A DNA stretch of 9,382 nt. Source: an uncultured Opitutaceae bacterium (GTDB taxonomy: Bacteria; Verrucomicrobiota; Verrucomicrobiia; Opitutales; Opitutaceae). Location: positions 1 to 9,382 of the forward strand of contig CAKZMS010000686.1 in assembly GCA_937128785.1 (NCBI GenBank), given 5' to 3'. The position numbers and the translations under genes were made by a program. A model generated the notes under the pieces. It searched no databases, was not told where the DNA came from, and saw nothing but the letters and a program-made list of their open reading frames with translations. This document shows positions 1 through 5,926 of this stretch, in pieces. How positions within the stretch are numbered: position 1 is the stretch's first letter; each line of letters opens with the position of its first letter.

Positions 1-113
1 TCAACGCCGAAGATGCGATCGACTGGTCCGCCGGTGACGGACCGAAGGCCTCGCTCTACGCGATTCAGGACTTTCTGGAATACAAGACCACCTGGCACCC
101 GGTCGGGGCTTAG
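1..113 (+). CDS. C-terminal end of an unidentified protein (5' truncated by window edge)
   Basis: Reading from base 3, 36 sense codons run to a TAG at 111-113. The translation begins NAEDAIDWSAGDG and ends FLEYKTTWHPVGA. The third codon positions are strongly G/C-rich and the residue mix is that of a soluble protein, so I take this as the real end of a gene entering from the left. I do not recognise the family from this fragment; the terminal KTTWHP signature is the best handle for a search. It converges on the minus-strand FNR, from which it is separated by about 150 bases, so it is not part of the Rnf operon. An overlapping open frame from base 13 is out of phase and reads as a low-complexity Arg/Ser/Thr-rich shadow. 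Confidence 0.7.
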   Translation, partial: NAEDAIDWSAGDGPKASLYAIQDFLEYKTTWHPVGA

Positions 114-127
114 GTTGGCCAGATGGT

Positions 128-146
128 CCCCTCACCAACTGAGGGG
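128..146. terminator. Hairpin between convergent genes, possible bidirectional terminator
   Basis: A perfect 7-bp stem (CCCCTCA / TGAGGGG) with a 5-base CCAAC loop starts 14 bases after the stop of the plus-strand gene fragment. It lies between two convergent genes, where a shared terminator is expected. There is no T-run on either side, so intrinsic termination is uncertain. The rest of 114-262 shows no coding signal. Confidence 0.4.
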
Positions 147-239
147 CTCACATCAACTAGCAGAATCGAGCAGAGATAGAGATGCGTTTCGCCTTTGCTC
201 CCTTGACCCCAGTCTTTGCGACAGAGATCGCGACGGAGG

Positions 240-256
240 AACGAAAAAGATTCGTT
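240..256 (-). terminator. Weak hairpin just after the FNR stop codon
   Basis: AACGAA at 240-245 and TTCGTT at 251-256 form a 6-bp stem with a 5-base loop. The stem begins six bases beyond the TAG of the last gene of the Rnf operon. It is AT-rich and not followed by a T-run in the direction of transcription, so it is at best a weak terminator or an RNA 3'-end stabiliser. Confidence 0.25.
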
Positions 257-262
257 TGATTT

Positions 263-1123
263 CTACCCGTAGAACAGGGTGGACCACCGGCCTTGTTCGA
301 TGAGCTCTTCCTTGACCGTTTCCCAGACTTCGGGGGTGCCGGCGGCGACACTGAAGACTTTGTCCAAATCTTCTTCCAACTTGGATAGGCCGGAGATGTA
401 GACGTGGGTCTTGAGATCCTGGATGAGGTCCCAGGCCTCGGCCGCGTTGTCGAAGATGGTGGCGGAAATGTCGGCCGGTTCGTCGAAGTGAGGACGTGGG
501 CTGAGTGCTTCGAACGCCTTGAAGGTGGCTTCGTCGTAGTAGGTCGCGATGTCACCGTTCTTGTCGTTCAGATAGAGCAGATCCATGCCGGTCTTGGCGC
601 CGTAGAAGAGACGCACTTTGCCTTTCCACTCCTTGCGGTCCTCGTAGACATGTTTGAGGAAGGCGCGGAAGGGGGCGATGCCGGTGCCGACGCCGATCAT
701 GAGCAGATTGCAGGTGTTGTCGCGCGGCGGCATGAAGTGGCGACCGTAGGGACCGGTCATCTTGATTTTTTCGCCGGGCTGGGCGTTGCAAAGGTGGTTG
801 GAAACGACGCCGGGGTAGCGCTCACCGCTGATTTCATCGACGAGGAAGCAACGTCGCACGCAGAGGGAAATCTCGGCCGCGTCCTGCTCTTCACCCATGC
901 GGGAGCTGGCGATCGAATAGAGCCGCATGTAGTGTTCGTTACCGAACACGGGCGGAGCATCGACGAGCACGCCGACGCTCTGGCCTTCGATGAAATTGAA
1001 CGACGGGTGTTCGACGCGCAGGTTGATGTGACGGACCTCATCGGTGTTTTCGTCGGTGATCCGTTCCGACTGGGTTACCGTCGCGGTGAAGGGATTGCTG
1101 ATGTCGTATTCGGTGAGTTTCAT
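263..1123 (-). CDS. Plant-type ferredoxin-NADP(+) reductase (FAD flavoprotein), last gene of the Rnf operon
   Basis: This 286-residue protein has the two-domain plant-type FNR layout. The N-terminal FAD barrel carries RLYSIASS (67-74, FAD contact), GVVSNHLC (105-112) and GPYG (124-127). The C-terminal NADP(H) domain carries GVGTGIAPFR (144-153), LFYGAKTG (172-179) and YISG (242-245). The chain ends Tyr285-Gly286; plant-type FNRs end in an aromatic residue stacked on the flavin, so the extra Gly is unusual. Many plant-type FNRs have a Cys where this protein has Ser244. The family moves electrons between reduced ferredoxin and NADP+. There is no 2Fe-2S ferredoxin domain and no membrane segment, so it is not an NqrF. 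The ATG overlaps the TGA of the upstream small ORF (ATGA), with GAGAAAG seven bases before the start, which implies translational coupling. Its place at the end of an Rnf operon suggests it links the same ferredoxin pool to NADPH. The FNR family is clear; the direction and partner are inferred. Confidence 0.88.
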   Translation of the reverse strand: MKLTEYDISNPFTATVTQSERITDENTDEVRHINLRVEHPSFNFIEGQSVGVLVDAPPVFGNEHYMRLYSIASSRMGEEQDAAEISLCVRRCFLVDEISGERYPGVVSNHLCNAQPGEKIKMTGPYGRHFMPPRDNTCNLLMIGVGTGIAPFRAFLKHVYEDRKEWKGKVRLFYGAKTGMDLLYLNDKNGDIATYYDEATFKAFEALSPRPHFDEPADISATIFDNAAEAWDLIQDLKTHVYISGLSKLEEDLDKVFSVAAGTPEVWETVKEELIEQGRWSTLFYG

Positions 1124-1368
1124 AACTGGTCTTTCTCGATCGAGGCGGATTGCTGTTTTTGGGATTTAAAGGCTTTCAGGAGTTTCTTCTTGGGGCACTT
1201 GTTGGTATCGCGGCAGAGGCAGATGAGGCTGCAGCCGCCCCCTTCTTCACGCGCGGGTCCGAGCTCGGCGTGACGCGACGCGAACAGCCGGGCGGCATGC
1301 TGCACCAGGATCCATCCCAGCAGGGCCAGGAAGATCAGGGCGATGGCGATGACGGTGTTGAGGAGCAT
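1120..1368 (-). CDS. Small single-span membrane protein with a four-Cys motif, possible NqrM-like or FeoB-associated-like protein
   Basis: An 82-residue protein with one N-terminal hydrophobic helix (about residues 3-23), a short Ala/Arg-rich linker, GGG, then Cys46-x3-Cys50-x-Cys52-x5-Cys58, followed by a Lys-rich tail (PKKKLLKAFK). The positive tail puts the Cys motif on the cytoplasmic side. The gene starts 19 bases after the rnfA stop and shares ATGA with the FNR start, so it belongs to the operon. Two known families share the plan of one helix plus a cytoplasmic Cys cluster: NqrM (DUF539), which matures the membrane Fe centre of Na+-NQR between NqrD and NqrE, the homologues of RnfE and RnfA; and the FeoB-associated Cys-rich proteins. 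The Cys spacing fits neither exactly (NqrM has a much longer gap after its first Cys). I therefore infer a possible metal-delivery or Fe-S role for Rnf but cannot assign a family. There is no strong Shine-Dalgarno sequence before the ATG. Confidence 0.72.
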   Translation of the reverse strand: MLLNTVIAIALIFLALLGWILVQHAARLFASRHAELGPAREEGGGCSLICLCRDTNKCPKKKLLKAFKSQKQQSASIEKDQL

Positions 1369-1387
1369 GCGAGGAAGGGAAAAACAA

Positions 1388-1969
1388 TCAGCCGCCGAGT
1401 CCGGCGAAGCCCATGAAGGTGAGGGAGAGCAGGCCGGCGATCATCAGGCTGAGGGCGGCCTGGGTGACGGTGTCGGGCACATCGGCGAGTTCGAGTTTCT
1501 CGCGGAGCCCGGCCATGAGGACCAAGGCGAGGGTGAAGCCCGCGCCGGCGCCGAGACTGAAGGCGAGGCACTGGGTGAAGTCGTACTCGCGGTTCGTCTG
1601 AAACAGCGCGAGGCCGAGGATGGCACAGTTAGTGGTGATCAGCGGCAGGAAGATGCCGAGCGTGCGGAACAACGCGGGACTGAATTTTTTGACGAACATC
1701 TCGACCAGCTGCACCGCCGACGCGATCACCGCGATGTAGCAGATGAGGCGCAGGAACTCCAAGTTGTAGCGGACGAGCAGGTGGTTGATGCCAAACGCGC
1801 AGACCGAGCTGACGATCATCACGAAGATGACGGCGAGTCCCATGTTCCAGGCGGTCTTGACCTTGCCGGAGACGCCGAGGAACGGGCAAAGCCCGAGGAA
1901 CATCGCCAACACAAAATTGTTAATCAAAAACGCGTTGAGGAAAATGAAGGCGTGGGAATCAGGCGACAT
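1388..1969 (-). CDS. rnfA: Rnf electron transport complex subunit A (RnfA)
   Basis: A 193-residue, highly hydrophobic protein with about six transmembrane helices, the usual size for RnfA/NqrE. Cys28 in GLCPFLGV and Cys115 in TTNCAILG are the conserved cysteines that, with the matching pair in RnfE, hold a 2Fe-2S cluster inside the membrane and pass electrons across it. The frame is open much further upstream, but the true start is the ATG at 1969: it follows a strong GGAGGAAA at 1973-1980, and the protein aligns by eye with family N-termini from MSPDSHAFIF on. The start lies inside rnfE, giving an 11-base overlap. In clostridial Rnf clusters rnfB directly follows rnfA. Here a small Cys-rich gene follows instead. 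Confidence 0.95.
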   Translation of the reverse strand: MSPDSHAFIFLNAFLINNFVLAMFLGLCPFLGVSGKVKTAWNMGLAVIFVMIVSSVCAFGINHLLVRYNLEFLRLICYIAVIASAVQLVEMFVKKFSPALFRTLGIFLPLITTNCAILGLALFQTNREYDFTQCLAFSLGAGAGFTLALVLMAGLREKLELADVPDTVTQAALSLMIAGLLSLTFMGFAGLGG

Positions 1970-2609
1970 GGGTTTCCTCCGATTGAGCCGCGGCGCGGCG
2001 TTTGCGGATGTAGGCGAAGAGGAACAACCAACCGGCGAGGGCGAAGAACCCACCCGGGGGCAGGGCGAAGACCGCCCAGGGTTGGAAGCTGGCGCCAAAG
2101 AGCTCGATAGCGAACAAGGTGCCGAAGCCGAGAATCTCGCGCACGACGCCGAGGCAGAGCAGGGCGAGGGTGAAGCCGACGCCCATGCCGAGTGCATTCA
2201 CGAATGCATTGATGACCGTATTCTTAGAAGCATACGACTCGGCGCGGCCGAGGATGACGCAGTTGACCACGATCAACTGGATAAAGGCGCCGAGGGCGCG
2301 GTGGAGATCGAGGCTGATGGCCTGGATGGCGTAGTCCACAATCGTGACGAAGGTCGCGATGATGATGATGTAGCAGGCAATGCGCACCTGTTTGGGGATC
2401 ACCTTGCGTAACAACGAAACCAATACGCCGGAGCAGAGCAGCACGAACAACGTGGCCAGGCCCATGGCAAGGGCGTTGGTGGCGGTATTGGTCACGGCCA
2501 GCACGGGGCAGAGCCCGAGCAACATGACAAAGACCGGGTTCTCCTTCCAGATGCCCTGGGTGAAGGTGGCGAGCGAAAGGGGCTCGGGAGCGCGGGGATC
2601 GGTGGCCAT
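1959..2609 (-). CDS. rnfE: Rnf electron transport complex subunit E (RnfE)
   Basis: A 216-residue integral membrane protein of the RnfE/NqrD family with about six helices. Cys34 in GLCPVLAV and Cys117 in VVNCVILGR are the partner ligands to the RnfA cysteines for the buried 2Fe-2S cluster. Helix signatures such as GMGVGFTLAL (141-150) also match the family. The start is the ATG at 2609, which shares one base with the rnfG stop (TGATG) and has AAGGAA seven bases upstream. Upstream in-frame codons read as a His/Arg-rich shadow of rnfG and were excluded. The C-terminus is a short charged cytoplasmic tail (IRKRRAAAQSEETHVA). Confidence 0.95.
   Translation of the reverse strand: MATDPRAPEPLSLATFTQGIWKENPVFVMLLGLCPVLAVTNTATNALAMGLATLFVLLCSGVLVSLLRKVIPKQVRIACYIIIIATFVTIVDYAIQAISLDLHRALGAFIQLIVVNCVILGRAESYASKNTVINAFVNALGMGVGFTLALLCLGVVREILGFGTLFAIELFGASFQPWAVFALPPGGFFALAGWLFLFAYIRKRRAAAQSEETHVA
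1973..1980 (-). promoter_or_regulatory. Strong Shine-Dalgarno sequence for rnfA, inside the 3' end of rnfE
   Basis: GGAGGAAA on the minus strand, with GGAGG six bases before the ATG at 1969. It is the best ribosome binding site in the operon and fixes the rnfA start, rejecting the longer upstream frame. Because it sits within rnfE codons, ribosomes finishing rnfE pass over it, which favours coupled synthesis of the paired subunits. Confidence 0.85.
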
Positions 2610-3304
2610 CAGTCGGTTCCTTTCGGGGCGACGAGCGCATCTTGGTTGGCCATGAGCGTGGGCAGCATGGTGGCGGCACTCTCGTTGAGCGCGTTGGCGA
2701 CGGCAGTGGAGGTAATGGTGGCGCCGGAGATGCCGTCGATCTCCCACGGGTTCACTTTGCGGCCGTTCTTCACGGTGATGATCGGATTCGCGAGAGCGTC
2801 ACCGGCTTCATTGAGACGGGCGTCGAGCGGATTAAAATTGGCGAGGAACGCGTCGTCGGTCTCGACCTTGTCGCCGATGCCGGGAGTTTCGGAACTCTGC
2901 AGCACGGTGAAGCCGAGGATGCCTTCCTGCGCCGGGTCGTAGGCGTAAAGAATGCGGACCACATCCTGGTAGCCGCGGGCAGCTCCTTCCATGGCGACGC
3001 CGACCAACTGGTTCTCAGCGTTGAATCCGGCGAAGACGTTCGCATCGGCGAATTGCTCCGCGGTCAGCGCGGTGAGTTGGCCACCTTCGAGTTGGAAGTT
3101 GGCGGCCACGGTCGCTTCGGGCAGCACCTGGAAAATGGCCCGTTCCAACGCCTCTTGCTGGTTCTTTTTGATGACCGGGGCGGTGACCTGAAATGTGACC
3201 GCGACGAGCAGTCCGGAGATCATGGCGATCGCGGCGAGGGCGGTGATTAGCTTGCGGCTGCTGGGCAGCGCGGGGGCGGTGACGTTGGGCGTCTCGTCGC
3301 TCAT
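2609..3304 (-). CDS. rnfG: Rnf electron transport complex subunit G (RnfG), covalent FMN subunit
   Basis: A 231-residue protein with a short cytoplasmic N-terminus, one transmembrane anchor (about 20-40) and an extracytoplasmic FMN-binding domain. The flavinylation motif DGISGAT (190-196) is intact, with Thr196 the expected FMN attachment site for an ApbE-type flavin transferase. The upstream ETPGIGDKV (139-147) is the second hallmark of the RnfG/NqrC domain. RnfG carries electrons on the outer face of the membrane between other Rnf cofactors. The ATG overlaps the rnfD TGA (ATGA), with AAGGG nearby as a modest ribosome binding site. No apbE gene is present in the window, so the transferase must be encoded elsewhere. 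Confidence 0.95.
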   Translation of the reverse strand: MSDETPNVTAPALPSSRKLITALAAIAMISGLLVAVTFQVTAPVIKKNQQEALERAIFQVLPEATVAANFQLEGGQLTALTAEQFADANVFAGFNAENQLVGVAMEGAARGYQDVVRILYAYDPAQEGILGFTVLQSSETPGIGDKVETDDAFLANFNPLDARLNEAGDALANPIITVKNGRKVNPWEIDGISGATITSTAVANALNESAATMLPTLMANQDALVAPKGTD

Positions 3305-4356
3305 CCGGTCCCTTTCTTGCTGGGCGCGCCGTAGCGGCGTGGTTGCGTGACGCTGCTGATCAGCGGCGAGCAGGCGTTGGCCAGCAGGATGGCATACATG
3401 ATGCCTTCACTGAGCCCGCCGAAGAGTCGGATGATGATCGTGATGAAACCAATCAGTCCGCCGTAAATCCACACGCCGAGTGGCGTGACCGGAGAGGCGA
3501 CCATGTCGGTGGCCATGAAGACCGCGCCGAGCATCATGCCACCGGAGCACAGCATGAACAGTGGTCCGGGGTAGGTGTCGGGATTGATCAGGTAAAAGAC
3601 GGTCGTGGTCAGCGCGGCGACGACGAGGATGCTGATGGTGATCCGCACATCCATCATGCGCCGGTAGACGAGGTAGGCGCCACACAACATGATGAGCAGA
3701 GCGGAGGTTTCGCCGGCGGAGCCGGCGGTCGAGCCCAGCAGCAACGAAAGTGATTCCGTCGGCACCTGCTCGAACTTCATCAGCGCAAGTGGCGTTGCGC
3801 CCGAAAACCCGTCGGGAGCCACGCTGGCCAACCAAGGTTGAATCGATTCCGGTCGCAGGAAGGGTAGGGTGAGGGTCGACGGAATGAACTGCGTGAAACG
3901 ATCCTCCGCCATAATTGGCACCCACGTGGTCATGGGAGCGGTGAAGGCCGCCTGAGCAAACGCCCGTCCGATCAGCGCGGGGTTCATGATGTTGTAACCG
4001 AGCCCGCCAAAAAACAGTTTGCCGATGCCCACGCCGGCGATGGCGGCGACTGCCGCCATCCACAACGGGAAGCCCGGGGGCAGGGTCAGGGCGAGGAGCA
4101 GGCCGGTGATGGTCACGCTCCAGTCATTGACCGTGCTTTGCTTGCCGGAGAGGCGGCACGCCACGTGTTCCACGCCGATGCACGTGCCGACACACACGAA
4201 GGTGAGGGCGAGCACACTGATGCCAAACTGGTAGACGGAAAACGCGACGATGGGCAGCAGCGCCCACACGACGTTGCGCATGATGACCTTGACCGACGGC
4301 GTCTCGCGCAGGTGCGGCGAGGTATGGAGAACGACCTTGTGTCCGGCGGTGCTCAT
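3301..4356 (-). CDS. rnfD: Rnf electron transport complex subunit D (RnfD), covalent FMN membrane subunit
   Basis: A 351-residue multi-spanning protein of the RnfD/NqrB family, the subunit most closely tied to ion translocation. Hydrophobic helices cover most of the chain, for example about 28-62, 81-117, 219-233, 238-257, 265-282 and 293-311. The flavinylation motif DGFSGAT (182-188) is complete, with Thr188 the expected covalent FMN site. GLGYNIMNPALIGRAF (118-133) and the C-terminal GIMYAILLANACSPLI (318-333) are further family signatures. The frame is open 37 codons further upstream, but that part is an Arg-rich shadow of rnfC. The chosen ATG at 4356 overlaps the rnfC stop as ATGA and starts the family-like MSTAGHKVVLHTSPHLR. 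Confidence 0.95.
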   Translation of the reverse strand: MSTAGHKVVLHTSPHLRETPSVKVIMRNVVWALLPIVAFSVYQFGISVLALTFVCVGTCIGVEHVACRLSGKQSTVNDWSVTITGLLLALTLPPGFPLWMAAVAAIAGVGIGKLFFGGLGYNIMNPALIGRAFAQAAFTAPMTTWVPIMAEDRFTQFIPSTLTLPFLRPESIQPWLASVAPDGFSGATPLALMKFEQVPTESLSLLLGSTAGSAGETSALLIMLCGAYLVYRRMMDVRITISILVVAALTTTVFYLINPDTYPGPLFMLCSGGMMLGAVFMATDMVASPVTPLGVWIYGGLIGFITIIIRLFGGLSEGIMYAILLANACSPLISSVTQPRRYGAPSKKGTG

Positions 4357-5723
4357 GATGCGGCAGCCCTTTCTCTGGCGGCCTGTTCGCGCAGGCTGGA
4401 TTTGGCGATACGGAAGTATTGCACGAGAGGAATTCCGCTGGGGCAGACGTAGCTGCAGCAGCCGCACTCAAAGCAGTCCATCAAGTGGAAGTCGGACTGC
4501 ATGTCCTCGTAGCGATGCTTGTAGGCGAGTTTGCCCAGTTGCGATGGGTTGAGGTGCATCGGGCAGGCGTCCAGGCACTGCGCACAACTGATGCACGGAT
4601 GCGTCGAGAGTTCGTGTTGCTGCTCGAGGATTTGCTCGGTCAATACCAGCAGCCCGCCCGACCCCTTGGTCATCGGCACTTCCAACGAGGAGACTGAGCC
4701 GCCCATCATCGGGCCACCCATGATGAGGGTGTTGGCGGATCCCGCAAAACCGAGTTGATCGAGAATGAAACCGATGGGTGTGCCGATTGGCACCAGGTAG
4801 TTACCGGGCTTCTCGATGCCGGGTCCGGTCACCGTGACCACGCGTTCGATGACGCCCTGGCTGTGCGGGAAGAGCGCGCCGAGTTCAGCGGTGGAGGCGA
4901 CGTTGAAGACGCCCAGGCCGACGGATGACGGGAAACTGCCGGACGGGATCTCCACGCCCATGAGAGCCTTGGCCAACATCTTCTCGGCGCCCTGCGGATA
5001 TTTCGTCGGCACGGCGCGGACTTCGATCGAGCCATCGGCGGGCAGCACCGCCTGGATCGCAGCGACGGCGTCCATTTTGTTTTCCTCCGTGCCAATGATC
5101 GCGCGTTCGGCGCCGAGCGCCTTCATCAGGATCTTGGTGCCGCGAATCAGGTCTTCGGGATACTCGAGCATCACACGGTGATCCGTGGTCAGGAACGGTT
5201 CACACTCGCAGCCATTGAGCAGCACGGTGTGGACCTTGTGTTCCTTGGGCGGGGAAAGCTTCACGTGCGTAGGGAAGGCGGCGCCGCCCAGTCCGACCAG
5301 ACCGGTATCCTGCACGGCCTTCACGATATCCGCGGGCTCCATCGTGGTGTAGTCGCGCGGAAAGTCGTAGCGGACCTCTTGGCTGTCACCGGGATAAACC
5401 TCTAGGATGATCGAAGGTGTGCGCGGGCCCTTGGCCGTGGGCATGAGCTCAATGCGTTTGATCCGACCGGTAGCCGGCGCATGCAGTGGCACGGACATGA
5501 AGCCGTTGGCCTTCGCGATCGGCTCACCGCGCACGACTTCCTGCCCCGGATGCACGATGGCTTCCGACGGTGCTCCAAAGTGCTGCGACAGCGGCAGCAC
5601 CAACTCCGGCGCAAACGGCAGCCGACGAATCGGCATGTGCGCGGTGTAGTGCTTGTTCTCCGCGGGATGAATCCCGTGGGAGAACGTGCCGCTGGGGCGC
5701 AGGAATGACAGGAGGTCGAACAC
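4353..5723 (-). CDS. rnfC: Rnf electron transport complex subunit C (RnfC), NADH-side Fe-S flavoprotein
   Basis: A 456-residue soluble subunit that binds NAD(H) and FMN, related to the NuoF fold, and exchanges electrons with NAD+. The N-terminus (FSHGIHPAENK, 14-24) is typical. The nucleotide and flavin region has GLGGAAFP (144-151), NGCECEPFLTTDHR (170-183) and KYPQGAEKML (241-250). Two 4Fe-4S motifs follow: Cys377/380/383/387 and Cys417/420/423/427. This is the short form, without the long repetitive C-terminal extension seen in many proteobacterial RnfC proteins. The start is a GTG at 5723, since an in-frame TAG lies five codons upstream and no ATG fits the family N-terminus. There is no clear Shine-Dalgarno sequence. 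It is the first gene of the Rnf run, following a 203-base spacer after the oxidoreductase. Confidence 0.95.
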   Translation of the reverse strand: MFDLLSFLRPSGTFSHGIHPAENKHYTAHMPIRRLPFAPELVLPLSQHFGAPSEAIVHPGQEVVRGEPIAKANGFMSVPLHAPATGRIKRIELMPTAKGPRTPSIILEVYPGDSQEVRYDFPRDYTTMEPADIVKAVQDTGLVGLGGAAFPTHVKLSPPKEHKVHTVLLNGCECEPFLTTDHRVMLEYPEDLIRGTKILMKALGAERAIIGTEENKMDAVAAIQAVLPADGSIEVRAVPTKYPQGAEKMLAKALMGVEIPSGSFPSSVGLGVFNVASTAELGALFPHSQGVIERVVTVTGPGIEKPGNYLVPIGTPIGFILDQLGFAGSANTLIMGGPMMGGSVSSLEVPMTKGSGGLLVLTEQILEQQHELSTHPCISCAQCLDACPMHLNPSQLGKLAYKHRYEDMQSDFHLMDCFECGCCSYVCPSGIPLVQYFRIAKSSLREQAARERAAAS

Positions 5724-5750
5724 GTGAATCAGTTGCTATAGGAAACGCTG

Positions 5751-5916
5751 TTTTTAACCACGGAGGGATTCGGATGAACCTGGATCTGAGAGGCAGGATG
5801 GATGTCGGGCGTAAAGCCCGACCCACAAGGGGGAAGTGGGGCTACGGTGGGTCGGGCTTTATGCCCGACGGGAGCTGTATCCATTTTCCTCATTCGTGTG
5901 AATCGGTGATCAAAAG
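5751..5916. repeat. Outer arms of a nested inverted repeat, resembling a MITE-like or interspersed extragenic element
   Basis: The reverse complement of 5751-5776 and the plus strand at 5891-5916 match at 16 of 26 positions without gaps, both following the pattern CAT-Y-CG...TC..GTG.T.AAAA. These arms enclose the much better conserved palindrome pair at 5804-5869, so the whole unit is about 166 bases of decayed inverted repeat. The left arm (TTTTTAACCACGGA on the plus strand) resembles interspersed sequences I associate with intergenic DNA of Verrucomicrobiota and Planctomycetota. That resemblance is from memory. It fills most of the spacer between the oxidoreductase and rnfC, so the rnf promoter, if there is one, must overlap it or lie in 5724-5750. 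I see only a weak TATAGC there. Confidence 0.45.
5804..5869. repeat. REP-like extragenic palindrome pair
   Basis: Two 23-base units at 5804-5826 and 5847-5869 are inverted copies of each other with one mismatch, separated by 20 bases. Each unit also contains its own perfect hairpin: GTCGGGC and GCCCGAC around a 5-base AT-rich loop. This is the structure of paired repetitive extragenic palindromes (a BIME-like unit), which are mobilised by RAYT-type transposases in other bacteria. It begins 58 bases past the stop of the oxidoreductase gene, so in RNA it would form a very stable hairpin that could protect or end that transcript. There is no T-run. Confidence 0.85.
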
Positions 5917-5926
5917 ACGCGGTCAG

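Noticed and set aside
404..1273. Plus-strand open frame of 289 codons opposite the FNR.
   Set aside because: Antisense shadow: the minus strand carries intact FNR motifs and an operon-style ATGA junction, and the plus-strand product has no family signature.
1343..2110. Plus-strand open frame of 255 codons opposite rnfA and rnfE.
   Set aside because: Low-complexity, Glu/Gly/Arg/His-rich product caused by the antisense of hydrophobic membrane-protein codons.
1970..2197. Upstream extension of the rnfA frame (76 additional codons).
   Set aside because: Ser/Ala/Pro-rich shadow of rnfE. The strong GGAGGAAA at 1973-1980 and the family-like N-terminus support the ATG at 1969.
5804..5869. Possible CRISPR fragment because of repeated palindromic units.
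   Set aside because: Only two units, arranged as inverted rather than direct repeats, with no regular spacers and no cas genes. This is a REP-type pair.
5724..5926. Possible remnant of rnfB or a small gene in the spacer before rnfC.
   Set aside because: No reading frame here shows Cys motifs or coding-like codon use. The stretch is explained by the nested inverted repeat.
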